Shown here: positions 44,201 to 55,015 of the stretch, in pieces
Position numbering within the stretch: the stretch's first letter is position 1
Layout: each line of letters opens with the position of its first letter
Assembly: GCF_003674095.1 (NCBI RefSeq)
Contig: NZ_RDBF01000014.1
Coordinates: 1 to 64,000 of the forward strand
DNA from: Aeromicrobium phragmitis
GTDB taxonomy: Bacteria > Actinomycetota > Actinomycetes > Propionibacteriales > Nocardioidaceae
DNA: 64,000 nt
Direction: 5' to 3'
The notes under the pieces: generated by a model
What the model was told of the DNA's origin: nothing
Databases searched by the model: none
The model's input: only the letters and a program-made list of their open reading frames with translations
Translations under genes and position numbers: made by a program

Positions 44201-44817
44201 AGCTTCGCGGCGTAGCCGGCACCGTAGTAGCGCTCCAGCTCCTCGAGGGGGATCTGCGCGCCCTCGAGGCTCTTCGCGATGCGGGCGCGCGAGGCGACGG
44301 CGGCCGGATTCCACGAGTCGGGTTGCCACAGCTGGGCGCGCAGGAACGCTTTGGCACAGTGGAAGAACACCTGCTCGACGGCGACTTCGAGCAACAGCCG
44401 CGGCTCGTGACCGTCGACCACGAACTCCTCGCGATACGGCGCGTCCGCCAGAATCCGGGCCCGGCCGTTGATGCGGAGCGTGTCGCCGCGGCCGGGCACC
44501 AGGAACAGCAGCCCCACATGAGGGTTGCGCAGGATATTGAGGAATCCGTCGCCCCGGCGGTTTCCGGGACGTTCGGCCAGGGCGATGGTCCGGTCGTCGA
44601 TGACGTGCGTGAGCCGGCCGGCGGGATCGCCCTTGGGCGAGACGTCACAGCTGCCGTCCGCACCGCTGGTGGCGACGAGGCAGAACGGAGAGGCGGCCAG
44701 CCAGTCGAGATGCGCGGGGTGGAGCCGATCGCGGTCCTTGGCGGCGGCGCGGGGGAGCGGTACTCCGAGAATCTCTCGCAGCTCGTGCTCATCGGTGATC
44801 TCGACCGTCGCGCCCAT
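44188..44817 (-). CDS. PPOX-type FMN-dependent flavoprotein (MSMEG_1061-like)
   Basis: A split-barrel flavoprotein of 209 residues: [23 protein letters not shown] near 42-64, [17 protein letters not shown] near 93-109, L-R-I-N-G-R-A near 114. Members of this group reduce or oxidise small substrates with FMN or F420. The specific reaction is unknown. The ATG at 44817 has TAGGCT (44829-44824) 6 bases upstream and is leaderless. The -10 lies inside the end of the next gene. Confidence 0.82.
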   Translation of the reverse strand: MGATVEITDEHELREILGVPLPRAAAKDRDRLHPAHLDWLAASPFCLVATSGADGSCDVSPKGDPAGRLTHVIDDRTIALAERPGNRRGDGFLNILRNPHVGLLFLVPGRGDTLRINGRARILADAPYREEFVVDGHEPRLLLEVAVEQVFFHCAKAFLRAQLWQPDSWNPAAVASRARIAKSLEGAQIPLEELERYYGAGYAAKLYRD

Positions 44818-44823
44818 GGCGGC

Positions 44824-44829
44824 AGCCTA
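44824..44829 (-). promoter_or_regulatory. Leaderless -10 of the PPOX gene
   Basis: TAGGCT on the minus strand, 6 bases before ATG 44817 and overlapping the stop end of the upstream gene. Confidence 0.5.
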
Positions 44830-45429
44830 GTCCCGGACCTGCACGAAGGACCGCAGGGTAGTCAAGCTGGGCGCGCGCGGGGCCGAACCGAAGCCGACGT
44901 GGACGGGCGGGACGACGGGGGCGAGGACGCCGAGCGGCTGACCGCGGAACGTGCCGCGGGCGGCGATGATGGCGTGAAGATCGCGGGCGGCGTACCACTC
45001 GATGCGCCCAGCACCGGCCGAACCGTGTGTTCGCACCCCCGGCTGGACGATGCGGGCGACGGGGTCGAGCGCTCGCGCCCACAGCCGTCGATCGCGTACC
45101 GCGCCCGGGACGAGCCGCAGCAGATGACCGAGAGGTGTGCGGCGTCCGACCGTCAGATCGAGGTCGAACTCTGGTGCCGCGACGCGCCACCGTCCTGCGT
45201 CGGCGTCGACCGTCACTGCGCCGACCACGACGTCATCGAATCGGTACGTCGTCGACACGAAGTCCGCGACGTCGTCACCGGGCGCAAGAAGCGTGCGTCG
45301 CCCCGCCGAGGTTTCGAGCATCACGTCGCTGAACGCGCCGAAGGGGGAGGAGAGCCAGCGCCCGACGACGATACGCACGCCCGAGGTCGTCCCGAGTCCG
45401 GCGATCTGCCCGGTGAACGACCACAGCAT
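44827..45429 (-). CDS. Conserved hypothetical protein
   Basis: I do not recognise a named family. The 200-residue product starts M-L-W-S-F-T-G-Q-I-A-G and is predicted mostly beta-strand, soluble, without a signal peptide. Trp and Arg are concentrated in the C-terminal half, including R-I-E-W-Y-A-A-R-D-L-H near 142. Codon use is ordinary for the region, and the reading frame spans a full gene-sized interval between two real genes. A gATACT-type hexamer 6 bases before the ATG fits a leaderless start. It lies upstream of the PPOX gene in the same direction. Confidence 0.65.
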   Translation of the reverse strand: MLWSFTGQIAGLGTTSGVRIVVGRWLSSPFGAFSDVMLETSAGRRTLLAPGDDVADFVSTTYRFDDVVVGAVTVDADAGRWRVAAPEFDLDLTVGRRTPLGHLLRLVPGAVRDRRLWARALDPVARIVQPGVRTHGSAGAGRIEWYAARDLHAIIAARGTFRGQPLGVLAPVVPPVHVGFGSAPRAPSLTTLRSFVQVRD

Positions 45430-45439
45430 CCGGCCAGTA

Positions 45440-46255
45440 TCACTCGATGCCGTAGGCCTCCGCGCGGCGAATGGTGTCCTTGGCCTGCGCCAGACGCGGG
45501 GCGATCGCGCCCGCGTAGCCCTCGGGAGGCGACGCCACGAAGGCCCGGGCCGCGGCGACGTCGGCGGGCGTCGGCGCGCAGGTCGTGTTGACGACGCTCG
45601 CCGCCTGGTCCGAGGTGCACAGCCGGCCGGTCAAACCGAGCGACAGCGCATGCTGGGTGTCGTCGGCGACCACCGTCGGGTCGTCGATCACCGTCGGGCC
45701 GTCGATGGGGCCGGGAAGCCGCGCCGCCCGGCTGGCGACGACGAGCCGCGAACGGGCGTAGAGCAGCGAGGTGCGGTCGCCGGCGATGCCCAGGTCGCGC
45801 CGGAAATCACCAGTGCCGAAGGCGATCCGAACGACTCCAGCCCGGGCGATCTCGCCGGCGTTCTCCACGCCGAGCGCGCTCTCGATGAGTGCCACCACGG
45901 GCATGCCGCCGAACGCCTCGATGGTCTGCTCGACCTGCTCGGCCGTCTCAGCCATCGCCAGCATGACGCCCTGGACCCCGCGACGATCTCGTAGCGCGGC
46001 CACGTCGTTGTCCCACTCTGGACTCGCGGCGGTGTTGATGCGCACCCAGGCCTCGCGGCCGCCATCGAGCCACTCGGTCAGGGTCGTGCGCGCGTCGGCC
46101 TTGCGTTCGGCCGGCACTCCGTCTTCCAGATCGGCCACCAGGACGTCGGCCACCTGGGGGGTTGCGGGCGTCAGGGTGTCAGCGGCGATGAGCCGCCAGG
46201 AACGGGCCAGTGCCGTCGGGACGTCGAGCTGAGAGAAGGAGGAAAGTGCAGTCAT
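45440..46255 (-). CDS. CitE-like CoA ester lyase (HpcH/HpaI aldolase family)
   Basis: A TIM-barrel lyase of 271 residues. The conserved sequences are V-A-D-L-E-D-G-V near 42-49, A-W-V-R-I-N near 68, the metal Glu in A-L-I-E-S-A-L-G-V near 122 and the metal Asp in G-T-G-D-F-R-R-D near 148. Like stand-alone CitE proteins it could cleave malyl- or citramalyl-CoA; the substrate is not evident. ATG 46255 is chosen over the TTG at 46264. A -10 GATAAT and a palindrome lie just upstream. Confidence 0.85.
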   Translation of the reverse strand: MTALSSFSQLDVPTALARSWRLIAADTLTPATPQVADVLVADLEDGVPAERKADARTTLTEWLDGGREAWVRINTAASPEWDNDVAALRDRRGVQGVMLAMAETAEQVEQTIEAFGGMPVVALIESALGVENAGEIARAGVVRIAFGTGDFRRDLGIAGDRTSLLYARSRLVVASRAARLPGPIDGPTVIDDPTVVADDTQHALSLGLTGRLCTSDQAASVVNTTCAPTPADVAAARAFVASPPEGYAGAIAPRLAQAKDTIRRAEAYGIE

Positions 46256-46279
46256 TCGGGCCAATCAGGGCGGAAACAT

Positions 46280-46299
46280 GAGGGAACCCTCTCATTATC
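46280..46299 (-). promoter_or_regulatory. Promoter and palindrome before the CitE-like gene
   Basis: The -10 GATAAT (46299-46294) would start transcription inside the 12-bp perfect palindrome GAGGGAACCCTC (46280-46291), a position suited to a repressor. Confidence 0.5.
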
Positions 46300-46308
46300 C
46301 CTGGCGGG

Positions 46309-47211
46309 TCATAGCCGACGGACATCGACCCTGCTTCGGCGCGGGCCCCGCCGCTCGATGCGGGTGTGCAGCGTGAGGAGTCGCAACGCGCGGTAACGGT
46401 GCGGCGCGAACGGGGCGAGGAGTTCGGCGACCTTCGCCTCATCCTCCAGCGCGCGGCCGCAGAACGCGGTCCCGACGATGCGCCCCAGGTGGTAGTCACC
46501 CCAGGGGACGGCGTCGGCGTCACCGAACGCCCGCATCACGGTCTCCGCGACGGTCCAGCGTCCGATTCCGGGAACCGCTCGGAGCGCGGCCGGAAGCCGA
46601 TCGGGGGAGAGGCTCTCGAAACGTTCTCCGACCCGCGCGACGGCCTGCGCGGTGCGGTAGCGCTCGGGCGTCACGCCAGCGCGGTGCCATTCCCACGCGG
46701 GCAATCGCGCCCACCCTTCCGCTGACAAGGGGACGCGCAGCGCCTCGGGGGCGGGTCCGGGCGCCGGTTCACCGTGGCGCTGGAGCAAGCGCCGCCATGC
46801 CGCGAAGGCGTCGACCCCCAGCACCTTCTGTTCGAGGATCGCGGGAATGAGCGCTTCCATGACGCGGTCGGTACGCGGCAGTCGGAGGCCGGGCGTTCGG
46901 CGGTGCAGCTCGGCAAGCCAGGCGACGTCCGGACCGAACTCCTCGGGTCGATCGTCGATGCCGAGCAGCCGGGGCGCTTGTGCGGATGCCCATGCCGCCC
47001 CGTCTCCCCAGGCCTCGACGCGGATGCGATCGGACGCCAGGGGAGTGAGGCGCAGCGACGCTGGACCCGCCGGAGTCAAGGTGGCTCGCCAGACGACCGA
47101 CGACTCGAAGCGCAGGGCTGGATCCCCCGGCCCGCGCCGCAGCGGCGCCAGCGATCGCTGCAGGTGATAGACGGACGGCAACTCGACGACGGCGACGACA
47201 TCGCCGCTCAT
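46309..47211 (-). CDS. AlkA-like DNA-3-methyladenine glycosylase (HhH-GPD)
   Basis: Excises alkylated bases. The 300-residue protein has an N-terminal AlkA-type beta domain, then the HhH-GPD core. The hairpin is L-R-A-V-P-G-I-G-R-W-T-V-A-E near 217-230 and the catalytic Asp is in V-P-W-G-D-Y-H near 243. I-L-E-Q-K-V near 132 is also family-typical. There is no Ada domain. The ATG at 47211 overlaps the DUF1992 stop (ATGA); the TTG at 47226 is not needed. Confidence 0.87.
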   Translation of the reverse strand: MSGDVVAVVELPSVYHLQRSLAPLRRGPGDPALRFESSVVWRATLTPAGPASLRLTPLASDRIRVEAWGDGAAWASAQAPRLLGIDDRPEEFGPDVAWLAELHRRTPGLRLPRTDRVMEALIPAILEQKVLGVDAFAAWRRLLQRHGEPAPGPAPEALRVPLSAEGWARLPAWEWHRAGVTPERYRTAQAVARVGERFESLSPDRLPAALRAVPGIGRWTVAETVMRAFGDADAVPWGDYHLGRIVGTAFCGRALEDEAKVAELLAPFAPHRYRALRLLTLHTRIERRGPRRSRVDVRRL

Positions 47212-47789
47212 CGGCGGCGCAACCAACGACGTCGCCGGGTGGAGCGCTGTCGTTCCTGGGCGCGCGTGCGCTCGGCCGCCAGGCGCCGTCGTTCGGCCGC
47301 GCGTTCACGCCAGGCCGCGACCTCCGCTTCGACGTCGCGCAGGGAGGTGACCACCGGGGGACCGCCGAGCAACTGCCGGCGTGCCTCGATCACGCGACGG
47401 TTGAACGAGTCGAGCTCCTCGCGCACCTGGAGTTCGGAGCCGAGGCGGTCGAGTGTTTCGTCGAGCGCGGCATCGTCCTTGCGGAGCTGCAACGCCGGCG
47501 GCAATACGCCGGAGACCTGCTCGCGCTCGACGAGCTGCTTGAGCCACCAGTCGGGATCGCGCTGCAGGACGTGCTCGGGCAGCGGCTTGCCGGAGTAGGG
47601 CAGGTCGTCGAACTCGCCACGGTCCATTGCGGCACGGATCTGCTGATCGACCCACAGCGACTGAGCTTCGAGCCGACGGTCGCGGCCGGCTTCCGCCTCG
47701 CTCGCTTCGTCGGGCTCGTGCTCAGCGCGAGCCGTCTCGTCGGCGCCGACACGGTAGTGCGCCGCGCGGCGTTTGCTGTCGCCGTCCAT
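47208..47789 (-). CDS. DUF1992 (DnaJ homologue subfamily C member 28) protein
   Basis: A 193-residue, highly charged cytoplasmic protein. The DUF1992 core is W-V-D-Q-Q-I-R-A-A-M-D-R-G-E-F-D-D-L-P-Y-S-G-K-P-L near 45-69, followed by D-P-D-W-W-L-K near 77. The Arg-rich coiled-coil tail ends R-R-R-R-W-L-R-R-R. The function is unknown and there is no J-domain. ATG 47789 follows GAGGTGG. It is translationally coupled to the AlkA-like gene. Confidence 0.85.
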   Translation of the reverse strand: MDGDSKRRAAHYRVGADETARAEHEPDEASEAEAGRDRRLEAQSLWVDQQIRAAMDRGEFDDLPYSGKPLPEHVLQRDPDWWLKQLVEREQVSGVLPPALQLRKDDAALDETLDRLGSELQVREELDSFNRRVIEARRQLLGGPPVVTSLRDVEAEVAAWRERAAERRRLAAERTRAQERQRSTRRRRWLRRR

Positions 47790-47807
47790 CGAACCACCTC
47801 GACGCCC

Positions 47808-47813
47808 ATCGTA
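47808..47813 (-). promoter_or_regulatory. -10 of the DUF1992-alkA operon
   Basis: TACGAT on the minus strand, 18 bases before ATG 47789, leaving room for the GAGGTGG ribosome site. Confidence 0.45.
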
Positions 47814-47818
47814 CGGGG

Positions 47819-48103
47819 CTAGCGGACCTCCAACTCGAGACGGACGGTATCGCCGTGCGAGACCGATTCGGCCGCGAGGATCGCCTTCTTCATCGGTAGC
47901 AGGAAACTGCCGCGCTTGGTGTCGGGGAAGATGGACGTCTCCCACACCGACTTCCCGCATCGCATCCGCACCTTGACCGAACCGAAACCGCCTCGCAGTG
48001 GCGACGCGTCCTCGATCTCGTCGGTGACGTCCTCGGGGAGCATCACGAAATGCCAGGCGGCCGCTCCCTCGAACCTCTCGATACGCGCCTCGAACGTGTA
48101 CAC
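47819..48103 (-). CDS. DUF1905 domain protein
   Basis: A 94-residue beta-barrel-like protein: Y-T-F-E-A-R-I-E-R-F-E-G-A-A-A-W-H-F-V at the start, G-F-G-S-V-K-V-R-M near 39, S-I-F-P-D-T-K-R-G-S-F-L-L-P-M-K-K near 57, and V-S-H-G-D-T-V-R-L-E-L. This is the DUF1905/YdeI-associated family of unknown function. GTG 48103 is the only reasonable start, with a weak GACGAT 7 bases before it. Divergent from the TRIC gene. Confidence 0.85.
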   Translation of the reverse strand: MYTFEARIERFEGAAAWHFVMLPEDVTDEIEDASPLRGGFGSVKVRMRCGKSVWETSIFPDTKRGSFLLPMKKAILAAESVSHGDTVRLELEVR

Positions 48104-48141
48104 GTGACCGATCGTCGCACGGGCCGCCGACAGTCGGGCTC

Positions 48142-48147
48142 TACGAT
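48142..48147 (+). promoter_or_regulatory. Leaderless -10 of the TRIC gene
   Basis: TACGAT, 6 bases before the GTG at 48154. Confidence 0.55.
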
Positions 48148-48153
48148 GTCCCG

Positions 48154-48768
48154 GTGACGGTTGCAGTACTGGCGGTGCTGGAGTTCGCGGGCATCTTCGT
48201 GTTCGCGATGACGGGGGCCTTGGTGGCGGCTCGGCGGGACTTCGACATCGTCGGACTGCTGGTCCTCGCCATGATGACCGGTCTCGGCGGGGGCGTCATC
48301 CGTGATGTTCTGCTCGGCGTCGCCCCTCCGGTGAACGTGGCCAGCTGGGAGCGACTGCTCACCGCGACGCTCGCGGCGGCGCTCGTCTTCTGGCAACACG
48401 ACCGGGTGAGCCGGCGCGAACCCTTCATCATGGTGCTCGACGCGGTCGGCCTCGCGACGTTCTGCGTGACGGGGGCGATCGCCGCGCTCGACCACGAGAT
48501 CGCGCCGGCGACCGGCGTACTGCTCGGCGTGATCACCGCCATCGGCGGTGGTGTCGTGCGCGATGTGCTGTCGGGACGCACTCCCGTGGTGTTCAGCGGG
48601 GAGTTGTACGCCATTCCTGCCGTGGTCGGCGCGACCCTCACGGTCGTGCTCGAGTCGTTCGATCCGCTCGGCGTTCTCTACGTGATTCCGGCCGTGCTGT
48701 GCTTCGGGCTGCGACTGGTGTCGATGCGGCGCGGGTGGTCCGCACCGGGAGCGCGCAGCCGACAATAG
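48154..48768 (+). CDS. TRIC-type (UPF0126) cation channel family protein
   Basis: A 204-residue protein of seven helices made of two inverted repeats. The duplicated glycine motif is G-L-G-G-G-V-I-R-D-V-L-L-G near 44-56 and A-I-G-G-G-V-V-R-D-V-L-S-G near 129-141, the ion-path signature of prokaryotic TRIC trimers. It should carry K+ or other monovalent cations. The GTG is predicted leaderless. No partner gene is apparent. Confidence 0.9.
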   Translation: MTVAVLAVLEFAGIFVFAMTGALVAARRDFDIVGLLVLAMMTGLGGGVIRDVLLGVAPPVNVASWERLLTATLAAALVFWQHDRVSRREPFIMVLDAVGLATFCVTGAIAALDHEIAPATGVLLGVITAIGGGVVRDVLSGRTPVVFSGELYAIPAVVGATLTVVLESFDPLGVLYVIPAVLCFGLRLVSMRRGWSAPGARSRQ

Positions 48769-48780
48769 CCCCTATCCATC

Positions 48781-48816
48781 TATCGTCTTTCGATATATGA
48801 TTATCGCAAGTCGATC
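48781..48816 (+). promoter_or_regulatory. Tandem operators around the -10 of the DUF2975-XRE operon
   Basis: Operator 1 is TATCG-tcttt-CGATA (48781-48795). Operator 2 is TATCG-caagt-CGATC (48802-48816). Their centres are 21 bp apart, two helical turns. The -10 TATGAT (48796-48801) fills the space between them. The downstream XRE protein is the obvious candidate to bind here. Confidence 0.65.
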
Positions 48817-48828
48817 GAAGGAGCCGTC

Positions 48829-49326
48829 ATGGGTACGTTCGTCGTGTATGCGCTGCGCGTGGTGATCGGCCTGCTTCTGGCCGGGTCGGTGTTCGTCCAG
48901 GCGGTCATGGTGCCCCTGCTGCGCGTGGACCTGGACGAGGCCGGGGGAGACCTGTCGGCAGTGCAGATTCCGGTGGTCGTCATCGTGATTCTGGGGTTCG
49001 TGGCGGCCCAGGTGGTGCTCGTCTGCGTGTGGCGCCTGCTGACGATGGTGCGCCGGGGCACCGTGTTCTCGCACGGAACGTTCCGGTACGTCGACATCAT
49101 CATCGGCGCCGTGGTCGCCGCCGCGGCGCTGATCTTCGCGCTGGCCGTCACCTTGGCGCAAGGGGAGGCGGTGGCGCCCGGCGTGGTGCTGTTGATCTGC
49201 GGCCTCTCGGTCACCGCCGCCGGCGTCGCACTGCTCGTCTTCGTGATGCGTTCGCTCCTGGTGCAGGCCGTCGCCCGCGAGGTCGAGGCGCACGATCTGC
49301 GCGCCGAGCTGGACGAGGTGATCTGA
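48829..49326 (+). CDS. DUF2975 membrane protein
   Basis: A 165-residue protein with four membrane helices, of the DUF2975 family that is typically encoded with a small XRE-type regulator (YoaS/YozG in Bacillus). The charged loop C-V-W-R-L-L-T-M-V-R-R-G-T-V-F-S near 65-80 separates helix pairs and is the family hallmark. The function is unknown. GAAGGAG precedes the ATG. Its stop overlaps the regulator start (TGATG). Confidence 0.88.
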   Translation: MGTFVVYALRVVIGLLLAGSVFVQAVMVPLLRVDLDEAGGDLSAVQIPVVVIVILGFVAAQVVLVCVWRLLTMVRRGTVFSHGTFRYVDIIIGAVVAAAALIFALAVTLAQGEAVAPGVVLLICGLSVTAAGVALLVFVMRSLLVQAVAREVEAHDLRAELDEVI

Positions 49327-49574
49327 TGCCGATCGTCGTCGACATCGACGTCATGCTGGCCAAGCGCAAGATGGCCGTCGGAGAACTCGCGGAGCGCATC
49401 GGCATCACGCCGGCCAATCTGGCCGTACTGAAGAACGGGCGCGCCAAAGCCGTGCGCTTCACGACACTGGAGGCGCTGTGCGAGGTGCTCGACTGTCAGC
49501 CGGGGGACCTGCTGCGCTTCGAGCCGGCCGAGGAGTTCGACGAGGGCGTCTCCGCGCCGCCGTCCACCACTTGA
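49326..49574 (+). CDS. XRE/Cro-type HTH regulator (YozG-like)
   Basis: An 82-residue protein that is almost all helix-turn-helix: M-L-A-K-R-K-M-A-V-G-E-L-A-E-R-I-G-I-T (10-28), recognition helix A-N-L-A-V-L-K-N-G-R near 30, and T-L-E-A-L-C-E-V-L-D-C-Q-P-G-D-L-L near 48-64. It likely represses its own operon through the tandem sites upstream. A role as sensor partner of DUF2975 is inferred from the conserved pairing. Confidence 0.9.
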   Translation: MPIVVDIDVMLAKRKMAVGELAERIGITPANLAVLKNGRAKAVRFTTLEALCEVLDCQPGDLLRFEPAEEFDEGVSAPPSTT

Positions 49575-49575
49575 C

Positions 49576-49599
49576 ATAATGCACATTATCGGCGCATTA
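49576..49599. promoter_or_regulatory. AT-rich inverted repeats after the XRE gene
   Basis: ATAATG-ca-CATTAT (49576-49589) is a perfect inverted repeat, and TAATGC (49577-49582) can also pair with GCATTA (49594-49599). It sits between convergent genes, so it is most simply a terminator, but it could also bind a regulator. Confidence 0.4.
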
Positions 49600-49610
49600 C
49601 GGAGACCCGC

Positions 49611-50303
49611 TCAGCAGGGGCTGACGAGGTCGCCGGTACGGATGGTGCCGGTCCCGACGACTTCGGCGTACACGCCGATGCGGGTGTCACGTTCCGCACC
49701 CAGTCGGGTGAGCCAGCGGCCTTCAGCGACGGCGCCGTCCTGATCCACGTCGATCATCCGGCACCGCGGAATCCGTCGCGTGATCCGCAGACGCACGCCG
49801 TCGCCGATCGCCAGCTCACGGCCCTCCCAGGCCTCTTCGGCGAACGGTTCAGCGGCGGTGATGACCAGATTGGTGCGCAGCCGGCGCGGGTCGGCGCCGA
49901 TTCCCCAGCGCGCCGCGCACCACTCGAGAGTCGCGGTGCTAACCAACGACACAGCTGCTTCGTCCTGATGCGCGGCCGCGCGATCGGCCTCGACCGTGAC
50001 GCGTGCGTTCATGGCACTGGAGAGGTCGTCGACGAGTCCCTCATCACCGACTCGCCACTCCTGGCGGCCGTTCGTCACGAGGACGTCCGCGGTGTCGGTT
50101 GTGCGCGCTGCGTAGCGGAAAACGGCATCGCGGCGACGGAACCGGCGCGTGTGCTTGCCCGAGGCGAGAAACCCGTCCTCGTCGACGACCGCATACCGGC
50201 GGTCTCCGACGAGGCCGCTCGGATCGAGTTCGGCGGAGGCGAGCGCTTCGCCGCCCATGGACTTGACCGGGTACCGCCGCAGGCACGCCACTGTCATCCG
50301 CAT
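49611..50303 (-). CDS. MOSC domain protein
   Basis: A 230-residue protein with an N-terminal MOSC beta-barrel (L-R-R-Y-P-V-K-S-M-G-G-E near 8-19, G-D-R-R-Y-A-V-V-D near 33) and the C-terminal MOSC domain. It contains R-I-P-R-C-R-M-I near 185-192 with the single conserved Cys. MOSC proteins handle molybdenum cofactor sulfur or reduce N-hydroxylated compounds with a partner; no partner is adjacent. It is last in a minus-strand row behind terC and a tiny membrane ORF. Confidence 0.85.
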   Translation of the reverse strand: MRMTVACLRRYPVKSMGGEALASAELDPSGLVGDRRYAVVDEDGFLASGKHTRRFRRRDAVFRYAARTTDTADVLVTNGRQEWRVGDEGLVDDLSSAMNARVTVEADRAAAHQDEAAVSLVSTATLEWCAARWGIGADPRRLRTNLVITAAEPFAEEAWEGRELAIGDGVRLRITRRIPRCRMIDVDQDGAVAEGRWLTRLGAERDTRIGVYAEVVGTGTIRTGDLVSPC

Positions 50304-50346
50304 GAGCCAAGGTTCCCATGCGGGTCGGTCCGGCGGCGGAGACTGC

Positions 50347-50457
50347 CTACCGACCGCGCCCGCGCGGTCTGGGCCCGCCCGTCATGGCGGCGCACGAGAT
50401 CACGAGAGCGGACACGATGAGCAGGGCGATGCCGACGTCGACGATGGCGGCGAGCAT
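50347..50457 (-). CDS. Small single-helix membrane protein, 36 residues
   Basis: Starts ATG at 50457 with GAGGAGG (plus-strand cctcctc 50462-50468) just upstream. It encodes a hydrophobic helix, I-V-D-V-G-I-A-L-L-I-V-S-A-L-V-I-S, followed by a basic tail ending R-P-R-G-R-G-R. The strong ribosome site and clean helix-plus-positive-tail pattern argue for a real small protein. It lies between terC and the MOSC gene on the same strand. Function unknown. An in-frame upstream ATG near 50523 is less likely. Confidence 0.5.
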   Translation of the reverse strand: MLAAIVDVGIALLIVSALVISCAAMTGGPRPRGRGR

Positions 50458-50606
50458 GGCGCCTCCTCGAGCTGCGAGGACAAGGTCTCCTTCACCCCTC
50501 GCGGGGCGACCGCCCGGGGACATCATGGGATGTCCGTGCTGACCGGGACGACCTGCTGAAGTACTCCCCTTGCCGTGATTCTAGCCGAATCTCGCCGCGC
50601 CGACGT

Positions 50607-51611
50607 TCAGTCGGCCGAGTCGCTTTCCGAGGAGGTCGCCCGCAAGGAGCCGGCGTGAGCCCGCGCAGTGGGATCGCGCCGGGTCTTGATGAGGCTTGCC
50701 ACGGTGACGACCACGAGGACCACGGCGATGACGACCAGACTCACGGGCGTGGGAATCTCCGGCACCTGCGCGGAGATGTCCACGTGGGCCCAGTGCAGGA
50801 TCAGCTTCACGGCGATGAACGCCAGGATGAACGCCAATCCGGCCGACAGGTACACGAGCCGGTCGAGCAGGCCCTTGACGAGGAAGAACAGTGCACGCAG
50901 CCCCAGGAGTGCGAACGCATTCGCCACGAAGACGATGAACGGCTCCTGCGTGACCCCGAACACGGCCGGAATCGAGTCGAGCGCGAAGAGGAGGTCGACT
51001 CCCCCGATCGCCACGAGGACGACGAGCATCGGCGTGGCGACGAGGCGTCCGTCGAGGCGGGTGAAGATCTTGCCGCCGACGTACTCGTCCGTGACCGGAA
51101 GGACGCGGCGGGCGGTCCGCACGACGACGTTGTTCTCGACGTCGGGATCTTCGTCGCGATGACGGAACAACTGGACCGCGGTATACATCAGCAGCAGCCC
51201 GAAGAGCAGGAACATGAACGAGAACATCGCGATCAGCGTCGCGCCCAGCGCGATGAAGATCGCTCGCATGATCAGGGCCAGCACGATACCGAACGTGAGG
51301 ACCTTGTGCTGGTGGTTCTCCGGGACCGAGAACGTCGCCATGATGATGACGAAGACGAAGAGGTTGTCGATCGAGAGGCTCTTCTCCACGACGTAGCCGG
51401 TGAAGTACTGCGTTCCCAGGTCGCCTCCGTAGGCGTACGTGAACCAGACGCCGAAGACGACGGCGATCGCGATGTAGAACACCGACCACGCGGTCGCCTC
51501 ACGGAAGCCGACGTGGTGCGGCTTGAGCCATCCCAGCAGCAGATCGAGCGCGAGCAGGGCGACGATGAGCGCCAGCGTGACGATCCATGTCGTCGTCGTG
51601 ATCTCCCCCAC
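50607..51611 (-). CDS. TerC family membrane protein
   Basis: A 334-residue protein with about nine helices. The TerC acidic ion-site motifs are V-E-K-S-L-S-I-D-N-L-F-V-F near 75-87 and F-A-L-D-S-I-P-A-V-F near 209-218. TerC/Alx proteins export Mn2+ or support metalation of secreted enzymes; the tellurite link is historical. GTG 51611 follows GGAGG. A -10 TAGGAT lies at 51659-51654, so the leader is under 40 bases, too short for the yybP-ykoY riboswitch common upstream of such genes. Confidence 0.9.
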   Translation of the reverse strand: MGEITTTTWIVTLALIVALLALDLLLGWLKPHHVGFREATAWSVFYIAIAVVFGVWFTYAYGGDLGTQYFTGYVVEKSLSIDNLFVFVIIMATFSVPENHQHKVLTFGIVLALIMRAIFIALGATLIAMFSFMFLLFGLLLMYTAVQLFRHRDEDPDVENNVVVRTARRVLPVTDEYVGGKIFTRLDGRLVATPMLVVLVAIGGVDLLFALDSIPAVFGVTQEPFIVFVANAFALLGLRALFFLVKGLLDRLVYLSAGLAFILAFIAVKLILHWAHVDISAQVPEIPTPVSLVVIAVVLVVVTVASLIKTRRDPTARAHAGSLRATSSESDSAD

Positions 51612-51653
51612 AGTGACCTCCGCATCGCCGATCCGGCACCTCGGTGGTCTTCG

Positions 51654-51659
51654 ATCCTA
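51654..51659 (-). promoter_or_regulatory. -10 of terC
   Basis: TAGGAT on the minus strand. The 36-base leader holds GGAGG but no riboswitch-sized structure. Confidence 0.45.
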
Positions 51660-51704
51660 GCGGCGCGCGGCGCTCCTCACCCGCCGCGAAGCGACGCGGT
51701 CAGC

Positions 51705-54106
<2,402 letters not shown>

Positions 54107-54110
<4 letters not shown>

Positions 54111-54517
54111 GCCAGCTGGTTGATGCGAATGAGGTTGCCCGACGGATCGCGGAAGGCGCAGTCGCGTACCCCATAGTCCTGGTCCGTCGGTTCTTGGAGG
54201 ACGTCGGCGCCCGCGGCTTCGAGCTTGGCGAAGGTGGCGTCGAGGTCGTCGCTGGCGAGGGTGACCGCACCGTAATTGCCCTTGGCGATCAGCTCGAGGA
54301 TGGTGCGGCGCTCCTCATCGCTGATCGTCGGATCGGCCGCCGGCGGATGGAGCACGATGGCCGTCTGCGGCTGCTCCGGCGGCCCCACGGTGATCCAGCG
54401 CATGTCGTCGTAACCGACGTCCATGCGCACCTCGAATCCGAGTGCGTCGCGGTAGAAGGTCAGCGTCGCCTCCGGGTCGGTGTGCGGCAGGAACGCGTAG
54501 TGAATGATCAGGCTCAT
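54107..54517 (-). CDS. VOC (glyoxalase/bleomycin-resistance fold) protein
   Basis: A 136-residue VOC protein with paired beta-alpha-beta-beta-beta units: H-Y-A-F-L-P-H-T-D-P-E-A-T-L-T-F-Y-R-D-A-L-G-F-E near 6-29, then L-A-S-D-D-L-D-A-T-F-A-K near 81, G-V-R-D-C-A-F-R-D-P-S-G-N at the end. Substrate unknown. ATG 54517 has TAGCGT (54530-54525) 7 bases upstream. It starts the operon with the UvrA-like gene, and an AraC regulator lies just upstream on the same strand. Confidence 0.86.
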
Positions 54518-54522
54518 GACGC

Positions 54523-55002
<480 letters not shown>

Positions 55003-55015
55003 TGCCTAGCATCGT

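Noticed and set aside
49571..49599. TTGACA at 49571 as a rightward promoter
   Set aside because: No matching -10 at 16-18 bases, and it would only drive antisense RNA to the MOSC gene; the inverted repeats suggest a terminator or binding site.
51612..51660. yybP-ykoY manganese riboswitch before terC
   Set aside because: The predicted leader is under 40 bases, too short for the roughly 100-base riboswitch, and none of its conserved loops is visible.
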